Shown: piece by piece, positions 8,920-16,298 of the stretch
Position numbering within the stretch: position 1 is the stretch's first letter
How the letters are laid out: each line of letters starts with the position of its first letter
NCBI GenBank assembly: GCA_963772645.1
Contig: CAVYYD010000007.1
Span: 62,001 to 126,000 of the forward strand
Length of the DNA: 64,000 bases
Source: DASSQJ01 sp963772645
Lineage (GTDB): Bacteria; Actinomycetota; Actinomycetes; Actinomycetales; Dermatophilaceae
Direction of reading: 5' to 3'
Notes under the pieces: generated by a model
Databases searched by the model: none
What the model saw: only the letters and a program-made list of their open reading frames with translations
What the model was told of the DNA's origin: nothing
Made by a program: the position numbers and the translations under genes

Positions 8920-9314
8920 GGCGCCCGCTCGTAGGACGCCCACGCGAGGTGGGACTCGTGCAGTGTCACGCCGATGGCGGCGAGGTGTGCCACGCCCGTG
9001 CCGAGCTCGCCGGCCCGGACCCGTCCGGCGAGGCGGTCGGCCACGACCTGGGCGAGCCGCTCGGTCGTCGTGTTGACGCCGGTCAGGGTCGGCTCGTCAT
9101 CGAGGTTGCGCAGGTCCAGGCCGGCGACCACGGCAGCGAGGGCCGCCCTCGCCCGCCCGATGTCCACGACGAGCCCGTCGTCGTCGAGGGTCCTGGCCCG
9201 GAAGGTCGCGTCGAGGACGTAGGTGGCGCCGTGCAGCCGCTGCGCCGGCCCGAAGACCTCCCCGCGCAGGCTGTGCGCGACCATCATGTGGTCCCGGACG
9301 GTCACGCTGAACAC
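8916..9314 (-). CDS. 6-pyruvoyl-tetrahydropterin synthase / QueD-like protein
   Basis: This 132-residue protein has the length and pattern of the PTPS/QueD T-fold family. MVAHSLRGE near the N-terminus corresponds to the first zinc histidine, RLHGATYVLDATF to the usual HGHxY zinc motif, and a LHESHLAWASYE string near the C-terminus to the Glu pterin anchor. The second histidine of HGH is replaced by Ala here, so one classical zinc ligand is missing. Family members act on pterin or dihydroneopterin triphosphate. Together with the RibA-type gene it suggests a GTP-derived heterocycle. The GTG start at 9314 overlaps the dehydrogenase end by 13 bases; longer starts have no better support. Confidence 0.82.
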   Translation of the reverse strand: MFSVTVRDHMMVAHSLRGEVFGPAQRLHGATYVLDATFRARTLDDDGLVVDIGRARAALAAVVAGLDLRNLDDEPTLTGVNTTTERLAQVVADRLAGRVRAGELGTGVAHLAAIGVTLHESHLAWASYERAP

Positions 9315-10300
9315 GCGGCGTCCTCCTCGTCGTAGGTGATGGTGTGGCACAGCGCCGGCAGGCTGCCGTCACTGAGCCGGCGCAGCACCTCGGGCAGGTC
9401 CTCGAACGGCGAGCTCCCGGTGACCAGCGCGTCGTAGGCCGGGTCGCGCAGCAGCTCGAGCGCGAGGTGCAGCCGGTCCGTCGGGGTCCGGCGTCCGCGG
9501 CGGGACGCCGCGACCGCTCCGACCTGGCTGGCCCGGATCGCGAGACGGCGGGTGTGGAAGCTGCCGCCCAGGTGGAGGGTCACCGGCACGGCCCCGTACC
9601 AGCTGAGGTCGAGGACGGCTCCGTCGGCGGTGAGCAGGTCGAGGGAGAGCTGCAGACCGGAGGCGGTGCCGCTGGCGTGGACGACGAGGTCCCGGTCTCT
9701 CCGGGCGTCCTCGGGCAGCGCGAACCGGGCACCCAGGCGCCCGACCACCTCGGCGCGCCCGGGCTGGACGTCGACGACGGTCACCCGGACTCCCGGGATG
9801 CCGGTGAGCAGCCGGGCCACGCACATCCCCACCATCCCGGCCCCGACGACGGTCACCCGGTCCCCGACGAGCGGAGCGGCATCCCAGAGCGCGTTGACCG
9901 CGGTCTCCACGGTGCCGGCGAGGACGGCGCGGCCGGGGGGCACGCCGTCGGGAACGGGTACGACCGCGCGCGCCGGTACGACGTAGGCGGTCTGGTGCGG
10001 GTGCAGGCAGAAGACCGTCCGACCGAGCAGGTCGCCCGGGCCGCGGGCGACCCGCCCGACGTTGAGGTAGCCGTACTTCACCGGGGCCGGCAGGTCACCC
10101 TCCTGGAACGGCGCCCGCATCGCGGCGGCCTGCCCGAGGGGGACCTCGCCCCGGAAGACGAGCGTCTCGGTGCCCCTGCTCACGGCGCTGCGCAGGGTGC
10201 GGACCAGCACCTCACCGGGCCCGGGGTCGGCCAGCTCGACGGAGCGGATCTCGCCGAGGCCGGGCTCGCGCAGCCAGAAGGCGCGGGCGCTCACCGCCAT
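9302..10300 (-). CDS. zinc-type MDR alcohol dehydrogenase-like oxidoreductase (first gene of the operon)
   Basis: This 332-residue protein is a medium-chain dehydrogenase/reductase. It has a GroES-like N-terminal domain (VSRGTETLVFRGEVP, residues about 40-55) and a Rossmann nucleotide-binding domain with VVGAGMVGMCVARLL near residue 150. It lacks the four-cysteine structural zinc lobe of classical alcohol dehydrogenases. The substrate is unknown; similar enzymes act on hydroxyl groups of sugars or side chains. The ATG is preceded by a strong GAGGAGGG ribosome-binding site. It is the promoter-proximal gene; an ECF-type promoter lies about 60 bases upstream (10359-10386). Confidence 0.85.
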   Translation of the reverse strand: MAVSARAFWLREPGLGEIRSVELADPGPGEVLVRTLRSAVSRGTETLVFRGEVPLGQAAAMRAPFQEGDLPAPVKYGYLNVGRVARGPGDLLGRTVFCLHPHQTAYVVPARAVVPVPDGVPPGRAVLAGTVETAVNALWDAAPLVGDRVTVVGAGMVGMCVARLLTGIPGVRVTVVDVQPGRAEVVGRLGARFALPEDARRDRDLVVHASGTASGLQLSLDLLTADGAVLDLSWYGAVPVTLHLGGSFHTRRLAIRASQVGAVAASRRGRRTPTDRLHLALELLRDPAYDALVTGSSPFEDLPEVLRRLSDGSLPALCHTITYDEEDAACSA

Positions 10301-10358
10301 CTGGTCCCTCCTCGTGCACCGAGCCGGGTGCCGTCCCGCAGGACGTGCCTACCCCCGT

Positions 10359-10386
10359 GACACGGAGCCGGGGGCCGCCCGGTTCA
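10359..10386 (-). promoter_or_regulatory. ECF-sigma promoter of the nine-gene operon
   Basis: Reading on the minus strand, TGAACC (10386-10381), a spacer of exactly 16 bases, then CGTGTC (10364-10359). The predicted start of transcription is near 10352, giving a leader of about 50 bases to the ATG at 10300. The same arrangement occurs in front of the ECF sigma gene at 12136-12163 and facing the other way at 10416-10443. TGAACC-N16/17-CGT resembles SigL-type promoters of mycobacteria. Confidence 0.75.
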
Positions 10387-10415
10387 CCGCGGCGGGCGGC
10401 CCGGCTCCCGCGCAG

Positions 10416-10443
10416 TGAACCCCCTGGCACCCGGCTCCGTGAG
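10416..10443 (+). promoter_or_regulatory. ECF-sigma promoter of the divergent small membrane-protein gene
   Basis: TGAACC at 10416-10421, 16 bases, then CGTGAG at 10438-10443, about 59 bases before the ATG at 10502. The last part of the spacer (CCCGGCTC before CGTG) is the same as in the divergent promoter at 10359-10386, which creates the large inverted repeats seen between 10321 and 10441. Confidence 0.7.
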
Positions 10444-10501
10444 GAGGGGGAGGACCCCGGCCCGTCCCGGTCGGGGGCGACGCGACGAAACGGAGGACCT
10501 C

Positions 10502-10867
10502 ATGTGGCTGCGACTGGTGACGGCGGCGGCGGCGCTCGTCTCGGCGGCGGTGCACCTGGCCCTCTGGGCGGACGGCTACCGCGACCTGACGGTCATCGGA
10601 CCGGCGTTCCTCCTCAACGCCGCGGCGGGCGCGGTCATCGCGGTCCTGCTCCTCGCCCGGCGGCACTGGGTGCCGGCGTTCCTCGTCGCCGGCTTCGGCG
10701 CGAGCACCCTCGGGGCGTTCGTGGTCTCGGCCACGGTCGGCCTGTTCGGGGTGCACGAGAAGTGGACCGGTGGGTGGGTCCTGACGGCCGCGGCCTCGGA
10801 GGTCGTCTGCATCGTCGGCGGCCTCGTGCTGCTCCGTGCCTCCTGGCCCCGCCGGGCCACCGGCTGA
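10502..10867 (+). CDS. small four-TM membrane protein, unknown function
   Basis: This 121-residue protein is nearly all hydrophobic, with four predicted membrane helices and only short polar loops (for example VHEKWTGG). I do not recognise a specific family. The ATG at 10502 follows GGAGGACC, a good ribosome-binding site, which rules out an in-frame extension to 10415. It is transcribed away from the nine-gene operon and has the same type of ECF promoter, so it is likely part of the same regulon and may work at the membrane with the operon's product. Confidence 0.75.
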   Translation: MWLRLVTAAAALVSAAVHLALWADGYRDLTVIGPAFLLNAAAGAVIAVLLLARRHWVPAFLVAGFGASTLGAFVVSATVGLFGVHEKWTGGWVLTAAASEVVCIVGGLVLLRASWPRRATG

Positions 10868-10903
10868 GGGCTCCGGCTCCTCGCGTGCGGCTGGCGGTTC
10901 CGC

Positions 10904-11608
10904 TCAGGCCGCCAGCCGCAGGACGACCAGCCCGTCGCTGGTGCGCATCTCGACCGATGCGATGTCCCCGCGGCGGGTCGCGGTCGCCGCCGACACGTGC
11001 ATCGTCCGCCCGGGGAGCCCGTGCCAGGTCGCGACCTGTTCGGTGCGCCCGTCCCGCGTGCGGACCACGAGCGCGTAGGTGGCGTCCGGTCGGGCGGCGT
11101 ACTCCTCCTGCTCGCCGAGGTAGGAGCAGGTGAGCTCCAGGCGCGTCCCCCAGGGAACGGGCGCGAGCACCACCTCGGCGCTCACCGGGCCCGGACCGAC
11201 CGGCACCATCGGCACGGCCGCCGGACCCGCGGCCGCCGAGGTGCTCGTCGAGGGCGCCGTCGCGGCAGGGGCGCCCCCGCCGAAGGCGCCGCCGGCGCCG
11301 AGGCCGCCCACGGCCAGCGCGGTGACGCCGGCGGCCACCGCGGCCACGAGCGCCGAGCGGCGACGCTGCGCCACGCGGACCCGCCGCACCAGGGCCGGCA
11401 GCAGCGTGTCCGGCAGCGGCGGGACCGCGACCGGCTCGAGGTCCTCGGCGCGGGCGTGAGCGAGCAGGCCGGGCAGCCCGGCCAGCTCGCGCACCGACCG
11501 GGCGCACTCCTCGCAGCCCAGGAGGTGCCGCTCGAACTCCTGGCGCTCGCTCGCGGACAGGGCCCCCAGGACGTAGGCGCCGTCGAGGTGACCGTGCTCG
11601 CAGCTCAT
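10904..11608 (-). CDS. zinc-finger anti-sigma factor, single-pass membrane protein (RslA/RskA-like)
   Basis: This 234-residue protein starts with a cytoplasmic zinc-binding anti-sigma domain, having His and two Cys in HLLGCEEC (H-x3-C-x2-C) near residue 28. One membrane helix follows (about residues 90-112), then an Ala/Pro/Ser/Thr-rich linker and an extracytoplasmic domain of about 100 residues ending in VEMRTSDGLVVLRL, a C-terminal pattern seen in RskA/RslA-type factors. The ATG overlaps the sigma gene's stop as ATGA. It would hold the adjacent ECF sigma factor at the membrane until an envelope or redox signal releases it. Confidence 0.88.
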   Translation of the reverse strand: MSCEHGHLDGAYVLGALSASERQEFERHLLGCEECARSVRELAGLPGLLAHARAEDLEPVAVPPLPDTLLPALVRRVRVAQRRRSALVAAVAAGVTALAVGGLGAGGAFGGGAPAATAPSTSTSAAAGPAAVPMVPVGPGPVSAEVVLAPVPWGTRLELTCSYLGEQEEYAARPDATYALVVRTRDGRTEQVATWHGLPGRTMHVSAATATRRGDIASVEMRTSDGLVVLRLAA

Positions 11609-12117
11609 GCCCCCACCCCCAGCTCCTGAAGTGCCAGGCGCAGCGCCCGGAGCGCGTAGTGCGTCCGCGACTTGACCGTCCCCTCCGGCACCTGGAGCCG
11701 GCGTGCGGCCTCGGCGACCGACGCTCCGCGAAAGTAGCACTCGAGCAGGACGGCCCGGTGCTCCTCGGACAGCGTGTGCAACGCCTCGGCGACGACCCAC
11801 GAGGTCAGCAACCGGTCCGTCGCGTCCTCCGGGGTGAGCCCCTCGGGCACCTCGGCGACCGGCAGCTCGCTGCGCGCGTGCCGGCTCCGCCACTCGTCGA
11901 TGACGATGTTGCGTGCCACCGTGAACAGCCAGGCGCGCACCGATCCCTGGGTCTCGTCCAGGCGGTCCTGGTGGCGCCACGCGCGGACCAGGGTCTCCTG
12001 GAGGACGTCCTCGGCGCGGGCCCGGTCGTGGCTGGTCAGCCGAAGGCAGTAGGCCCACAGCGCGGGCCCGTGCTCGTCGTGGAGCCGCTCCAGCACGGCC
12101 GAGGCACTGTCGGTCAT
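11605..12117 (-). CDS. ECF-family RNA polymerase sigma factor (SigL-like)
   Basis: This 170-residue protein has region 2 (LTSHDRARAEDVLQETLVRAW, then the -10 recognition helix VRAWLFTVARNIVIDEWRS) and region 4 (LSEEHRAVLLECYFRG, then the helix-turn-helix SVAEAARRLQVPEGTVKSR). The ATG at 12117 follows an AGGAGGTG ribosome-binding site. A promoter with TGAACC-N16-CGTAGT lies 19-46 bases upstream, indicating autoregulation. The matching promoters at 10359 and 10416 place the nine-gene operon and the small membrane protein in its regulon. The anti-sigma gene follows with a 4-base overlap. Confidence 0.93.
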   Translation of the reverse strand: MTDSASAVLERLHDEHGPALWAYCLRLTSHDRARAEDVLQETLVRAWRHQDRLDETQGSVRAWLFTVARNIVIDEWRSRHARSELPVAEVPEGLTPEDATDRLLTSWVVAEALHTLSEEHRAVLLECYFRGASVAEAARRLQVPEGTVKSRTHYALRALRLALQELGVGA

Positions 12118-12135
12118 CACACCTCCTACCCCACC

Positions 12136-12163
12136 ACTACGGCCCGGCGGGCCCGACGGTTCA
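12136..12163 (-). promoter_or_regulatory. autoregulatory ECF promoter
   Basis: On the minus strand, TGAACC at 12163-12158, a 16-base spacer, and CGTAGT at 12141-12136. It sits just before the sigma gene's ribosome-binding site and start at 12117, with the same spacing as the two promoters at 10359-10443. Confidence 0.75.
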
Positions 12164-12242
12164 CCCGGGGCGCGACCTCCGGTCCCGGTGGGGCGGCTCG
12201 TCGGGCGCCGGTCGGCCCGGCGGCGCATCGGGTCGACCTCCC

Positions 12243-13943
12243 CTACTGGCTGACCCGGACGTCGCAGGCCAGGTCGGCGAGGTAGACGGGGCTGCGCCCC
12301 ATCGGGTCCAGGAGGACCGACGGCTCGCCCTTGGTCGCGGTCCGGATGTCCAGCGAGCTCGACCGGCTCTGCTCGGTGGGGTCCCTCAGGGTGAGGTCGC
12401 ACTCGTCGCCCCCGGTCCAGGCCCGCACCTCGACGGTGACCGGCCCGGTGACCGCGAAGGCGTCGGTGTCGCCACTGCCGGACGCGAAGACCGCCGGGAG
12501 GCGCACGGCCCCCGGCCCCGCGCGGGTGACGACCTGGCACTGCGCGTCGCTCACCGTCCACCGGAACGTCCCGGCAGCCGGGACCTGGAAGGAGTGGGTG
12601 CCGTACAGCTCCGGCCAGGTCCAGGTGCTGTCGCTCCCGTCCTGGGAGACGGTGGCCTCGCACCCGCCGTCGCCCCCGGAGATCCGGTCGTGGACCTCGA
12701 AGCGCCACGGCCCGTCGGCCGCGTAGGTTCCGGCGGCCGGGTGCGCGGCAGGCGACTGCCTGCTCCACAGGTAGCCGCCGGTGAGGGCTGCGAGCACGAC
12801 GGCCGCGACGGCCCCGTAGCGGACGCCACGCGACCCCAGCCCCGGCCGACGCCGCGCGGAGCCACCGGAGTCCGCGGTCGCGGGGCCGTCCGCGGGCCCG
12901 GTCGGCCGCGGCGGCGGGTCCGTCCGGGGCCCGGCAGCCCCGGCGGCCAGGTGCTCACGGGCGCGGGCGGCCACCTCCGGCCGGTCGTTCTGCACGACCC
13001 GCGCCAGGGCCTGCCGCGCGGCCAGGACGCGGGCGGGGTCCTCCTCGCGCAGCCACCCGGCGAGCGCGTCCACCGCGCCGAGGCGCACCGGGAGGTAGGA
13101 GCTGTCCAGCGACGAGGCGATGCCGGGGGGCAGCTCGGCCGGGGTCACCGCGATGCCGGCCGGGCTGCGGCCCAGCAGGATCGTCCCCTCGGCCCCGTAG
13201 AGCCAGCGCTGCGGGGTCTGCTGGGCCCCCGAGGACCGGACCCGGTCGAAGGCGTAGCCGTAGGCGTCGTCGACCGAGACGTAGCCGTCCCCGTCCAGGT
13301 CGGCGGCGCCGGAGCGGAGGCCGTCGACCAGCGCGGTGGTGAACACCGACCCGGGGACGTCCTGGCCCGGCACCGGCTCGCCCTCGAAGGAGTACTCGCT
13401 GCCGCGGGACGCGGTGAGCACGACCCGACCGCGCCCCTGGCCGAGGAACCGTTCGCCGAGGCCGAGCTCGTCGCTGCCCTTGGCGCCGGCCGCGAACGCC
13501 CCGCTGAAGCAGCAGTCGAGGATCAGGACCTGCCGTCGGGCCCGGCACTCCTCGAGCTGGTCGAGGAGCCACTCGGCCTCGACACCGGTCGCGGCGAGCC
13601 GCTCCTTCGCCGTGTCGCGCGCCGCGAAGTACAGCCGGCGGCGCAGGTCGACGAGGCCGTGGCAGGAGAGGTACACCAGGACCAGGTCGTCGGGTCGGAG
13701 GCCGGTGAGGAAGTCCGCGACGGCGATCCGTAGCGTCTGGGCGGTGGCGTCGATGACGGGGGTGACCGTGAAGGCGCCGACGTCCGGGTCGGCGAGCACG
13801 CCGCGCAGGTCGGCGGCGTCGCGGCCGGGGGAGCGCAGCCGGCGCAGCGACGGGTCCTGGTAGGACTGCGTCGCGATGACGAGCGCGAGCCGGCGCTCGT
13901 CCGGAAGGTCAGGAGCCGGCTGCGTGCCGGGCGAGCCAGGCAT
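12243..13943 (-). CDS. caspase-family (C14-like) peptidase with TM helix and extracellular beta domain
   Basis: This 566-residue protein begins with a caspase-like domain: LALVIATQSYQD (strand 1), catalytic His in YLSCHGLVD (near residue 95) and catalytic Cys in LILDCCFSGAF (near residue 147). A linker helical region follows, then a proline-rich stretch, one membrane helix (AAVVLAALTGGYLW, near residue 380) and a beta-rich C-terminal region of about 170 residues with paired cysteines. Bacterial caspases act as death or conflict effectors. The start overlaps the small EACC1-like gene by 35 bases. No NTPase gene is adjacent, so what triggers it is not visible here. Confidence 0.85.
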   Translation of the reverse strand: MPGSPGTQPAPDLPDERRLALVIATQSYQDPSLRRLRSPGRDAADLRGVLADPDVGAFTVTPVIDATAQTLRIAVADFLTGLRPDDLVLVYLSCHGLVDLRRRLYFAARDTAKERLAATGVEAEWLLDQLEECRARRQVLILDCCFSGAFAAGAKGSDELGLGERFLGQGRGRVVLTASRGSEYSFEGEPVPGQDVPGSVFTTALVDGLRSGAADLDGDGYVSVDDAYGYAFDRVRSSGAQQTPQRWLYGAEGTILLGRSPAGIAVTPAELPPGIASSLDSSYLPVRLGAVDALAGWLREEDPARVLAARQALARVVQNDRPEVAARAREHLAAGAAGPRTDPPPRPTGPADGPATADSGGSARRRPGLGSRGVRYGAVAAVVLAALTGGYLWSRQSPAAHPAAGTYAADGPWRFEVHDRISGGDGGCEATVSQDGSDSTWTWPELYGTHSFQVPAAGTFRWTVSDAQCQVVTRAGPGAVRLPAVFASGSGDTDAFAVTGPVTVEVRAWTGGDECDLTLRDPTEQSRSSSLDIRTATKGEPSVLLDPMGRSPVYLADLACDVRVSQ

Positions 13944-14292
13944 CGATGATCTGCTCCTGCTCGGTGGCCGAGACGGCCGAGAGCTTCAGGGTGTCTCCGC
14001 CGATCGTGACCTCGACCTCCCGCCGTCGCCGACCCGCCCAGCCGCGGACGAGGTCGATGACGGCCCGGACCGTCTCGACCGAGCCGAGCTGGACGGCGAG
14101 CCAGCCGGCGAGGGCGGCCACCCCCTTGGCGTCCGCGGGGGCCTCCCCGGCCTCGAGCGGGCGGACCTGCTCGACGTCGAGGTCGAGGAGCTCCCGGCGG
14201 AGCAGGTCGGTCACCTCGAGGAGGTCTGCGTCCTCGTCGCCCTCGACCGGCTGGACCCTGAGCACCAGGTCCGCGCTGCTGCTGCTGTCCAT
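13909..14292 (-). CDS. EACC1-like effector-associated component
   Basis: This 127-residue protein has an acidic N-terminus, a central helical part (GVAALAGWLAVQLGSVETVRAVIDLVRGW), then RRRREVEVTIGGDTLKLSAVS, which matches the layout of EACC1, the small constant component encoded next to effectors in ternary NTP-dependent conflict systems. A GGGAGGAA ribosome-binding site precedes the ATG. Being upstream of and overlapping the caspase gene supports the assignment. The family is short and divergent, so the call is moderate. Confidence 0.6.
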   Translation of the reverse strand: MDSSSSADLVLRVQPVEGDEDADLLEVTDLLRRELLDLDVEQVRPLEAGEAPADAKGVAALAGWLAVQLGSVETVRAVIDLVRGWAGRRRREVEVTIGGDTLKLSAVSATEQEQIIDAWLARHAAGS

Positions 14293-14434
14293 GTCGCGTT
14301 CCTCCCGACGTCACGGCGGCCGGGTGACCCGTTCGGCAGCCCGAGAAGCACCCCTCAGCATGCTCCTGGCCGCCCGGTGGGTTCAACGACGTCGGCGCGC
14401 GGCGGTCCCGCCGGTGGGCGAGAGCGTCGGGGGG

Positions 14435-14464
14435 CCGGCAGCCCGTTTGCCGGCAGCCCGTTTG
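14435..14464. repeat. perfect tandem duplication of a 15-mer
   Basis: CCGGCAGCCCGTTTG occurs twice head to tail (14435-14449 and 14450-14464), followed by CCGGTTCCCGGTTCCGG. It lies in the 203-base gap between the EACC1-like gene and the first GT2 gene. No function is assigned; slippage or a regulator site are both possible. Confidence 0.7.
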
Positions 14465-14495
14465 CCGGTTCCCGGTTCCGGGCACATGCGTTGGC

Positions 14496-15386
14496 ATGGC
14501 GGCGGCGCGGCACGAGCGAGGGTGCCCCACGGCCGGCGCGCTGCGCGTCGGCATCGTCATGATGACCCGGGACCGCCGCGACCGGGTGCTCGCCACCCTG
14601 CCCCGCCTGCTCGCAGCCGCGCCGCCCGGCGCCGAGGTCGTCGTCGTCGACAACGGGTCGCTCGACGGCACCGCCGAGGCGGTGCGCCGGCACCACCGGT
14701 CGGTCCGGGTCATCGCCCTGCCCGGGGACATCGGGGCCCGGGCGCGCAACGTCGGGGTGGGTGCGGTGGACGCGGAGGTGGTCGCCTTCGCCGACGACGA
14801 CTCGTGGTGGGCCCCCGGCGCGCTCGACTGCGCCGCCCAGCTCTTCGCTGCGCACCCGCGGCTGGCGGTGCTCGCCGCCCGGGTGCTCGTGGGCCCGCAG
14901 GAGCGGCTGGACCCGGTCAGTGCGGCGATGGCCGACGCACCCCTGGGCAGCGCCCCCGACCTGCCGGGAGCCTCCGTGCTTGGGTTCGTCGCGTGCGGCA
15001 CGGTCGTGCGTCGTTCGTCGTTCCTCGCCGTCGGGGGGTTCGACGGGACCGTGCACTTCGCCGGCGAGGAGGAACGCGTGGCCCTCGACCTCGCCGCGGC
15101 CGGCTGGGGTCTGGCCTACGTGCCCGACGTCGTGGCCCACCACCATCCGGGGGTCCAGCACCGGGGCCCGGCCCGCGACCGCCTCGTGGCGCGCAACGCC
15201 GTCCTCACCGCGTGCCTTCGCCGGCCCTGGCCGGTGGTCGCCGCAAGGGTCGCCGCTGCGCCGCTGGGCGCGGTGGTGAGCGCGCTGCCCCGGCTCCCGG
15301 CCGCCCTCGCCCACCGGCAGCGTGTCCCCACCTGGCTCGAGGAGCGGGTCGCCCTGCTCGAGCGGGCCGTCGGTCAGGACACGTAG
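14496..15386 (+). CDS. GT2-family glycosyltransferase
   Basis: This 296-residue GT-A enzyme has VGIVMMTRDR and VVVVDNGSLDGT at the nucleotide-binding site, a GARARNVG motif, and the metal-binding DDD (FADDDSWW, near residue 103). GTVHFAGEEERVALDLAAAGW corresponds to the acceptor/catalytic region. It resembles the neighbour at 15374-16270. No clear ribosome-binding site was seen before the ATG, so the start is less certain. It probably adds a sugar to the surface glycan made by the following operon. Its 3' end overlaps the opposite gene by 13 bases. Confidence 0.88.
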   Translation: MAAARHERGCPTAGALRVGIVMMTRDRRDRVLATLPRLLAAAPPGAEVVVVDNGSLDGTAEAVRRHHRSVRVIALPGDIGARARNVGVGAVDAEVVAFADDDSWWAPGALDCAAQLFAAHPRLAVLAARVLVGPQERLDPVSAAMADAPLGSAPDLPGASVLGFVACGTVVRRSSFLAVGGFDGTVHFAGEEERVALDLAAAGWGLAYVPDVVAHHHPGVQHRGPARDRLVARNAVLTACLRRPWPVVAARVAAAPLGAVVSALPRLPAALAHRQRVPTWLEERVALLERAVGQDT

Positions 15387-16270
15387 CGGCGCGTCCCGCC
15401 GTCCAGCTGGGCGCCCTCGAGCCGCCGGAGGCCGGCCTCGACGTCGGCCGGGACCACCCGGCGCTCGCGGAGCACCCAGGGCACTCCGGCCAGCGCGGCC
15501 GCCAGGGCCCGCGCCGTGACCCGGTCCCGCGGCAGGCGGCCCAGGAGGCGGACGGTCCGCCACGCGGCGGGAGCCGCGGGACGGCGCAGCCAGGTGAACC
15601 ACAGCGTGTTCCGGATGCCGTCCGCCCGCCGCCGGTGCGGGTCACGGGCCACCGAGGGCGCATGGTGGGCCACGACGTCGGGGACGTGGGCGAGGTGCCA
15701 GCCGGCCGCCGCGAGGTCCGCCGCCAACAGCTCCTCCTCGCCGCCGAGCCACAGCCTCGGCGAGAACCCGCCGACCTCCTCGAACGCGGTGCGCCGCACG
15801 ATGCTGACCCCGGCGAGGAAGCTGAGCAGCGGGTGCCCCGGCAGCCCCGGCGGCCGCTCCAGCGGGCTCTGTGCCATCTCCGCGCTCACCGCGTCGAGCC
15901 GACCGCCGGGCTCGACGCGGATGGTCGCGGTGACCACCGCGAGCGAGGGGTGGGCGTCGAGGAGGTCGGCGGCCCGGGCCAGGGCGCCGGGGTCGTACCA
16001 CGTGTCGTCGTCGCAGAACGCGACGTACGGGGTGTGCGAGACGGCGACGCCGAGGTTGCGGCCGACCGCGCCGAGGTTGGCCCCCGGCTCGAGCAGCGTG
16101 GCGTCGGGATGGCACTGGAGCACCATGTCCGCGGTCCCGTCGCTCGAGCCGTTGTCGACGACGACGACCCGGGGGCGCTCGGGAAGCCGCTCGAGCAGCC
16201 GCAGCGAGCGGTCCGCCTCGGTGCGGCGGTCGTGGGTGATCATCACGACGGTCAGCCGTGGGTCGCGCAT
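15374..16270 (-). CDS. GT2-family glycosyltransferase
   Basis: This 298-residue GT-A enzyme is a paralogue of the convergent gene at 14496. Motifs are VVVVDNGSSDGTADM, GAVGRNLGVAV, the DXD-type CDDDTWYD near residue 90, and RLWLGGEEELLAADLAAAGW. The ATG at 16270 follows GGGAGGACGG, a strong ribosome-binding site, which decides against an upstream extension. It is encoded downstream of the aldehyde dehydrogenase with a 28-base gap. Donor and acceptor sugars are unknown. Confidence 0.9.
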   Translation of the reverse strand: MRDPRLTVVMITHDRRTEADRSLRLLERLPERPRVVVVDNGSSDGTADMVLQCHPDATLLEPGANLGAVGRNLGVAVSHTPYVAFCDDDTWYDPGALARAADLLDAHPSLAVVTATIRVEPGGRLDAVSAEMAQSPLERPPGLPGHPLLSFLAGVSIVRRTAFEEVGGFSPRLWLGGEEELLAADLAAAGWHLAHVPDVVAHHAPSVARDPHRRRADGIRNTLWFTWLRRPAAPAAWRTVRLLGRLPRDRVTARALAAALAGVPWVLRERRVVPADVEAGLRRLEGAQLDGGTRRYVS

Positions 16271-16298
16271 CCGTCCTCCCGTCCCGGCCTGCAGGCGC

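Noticed and set aside
10321..10441. Large nested inverted repeats (GAGCCGGGTGCC with GGCACCCGGCTC, and CACGGAGCCGG with CCGGCTCCGTG) that could be a riboswitch or attenuator
   Set aside because: They are explained by two divergent ECF promoters with similar spacers; the repeats lie upstream of the predicted transcription starts on at least one side.
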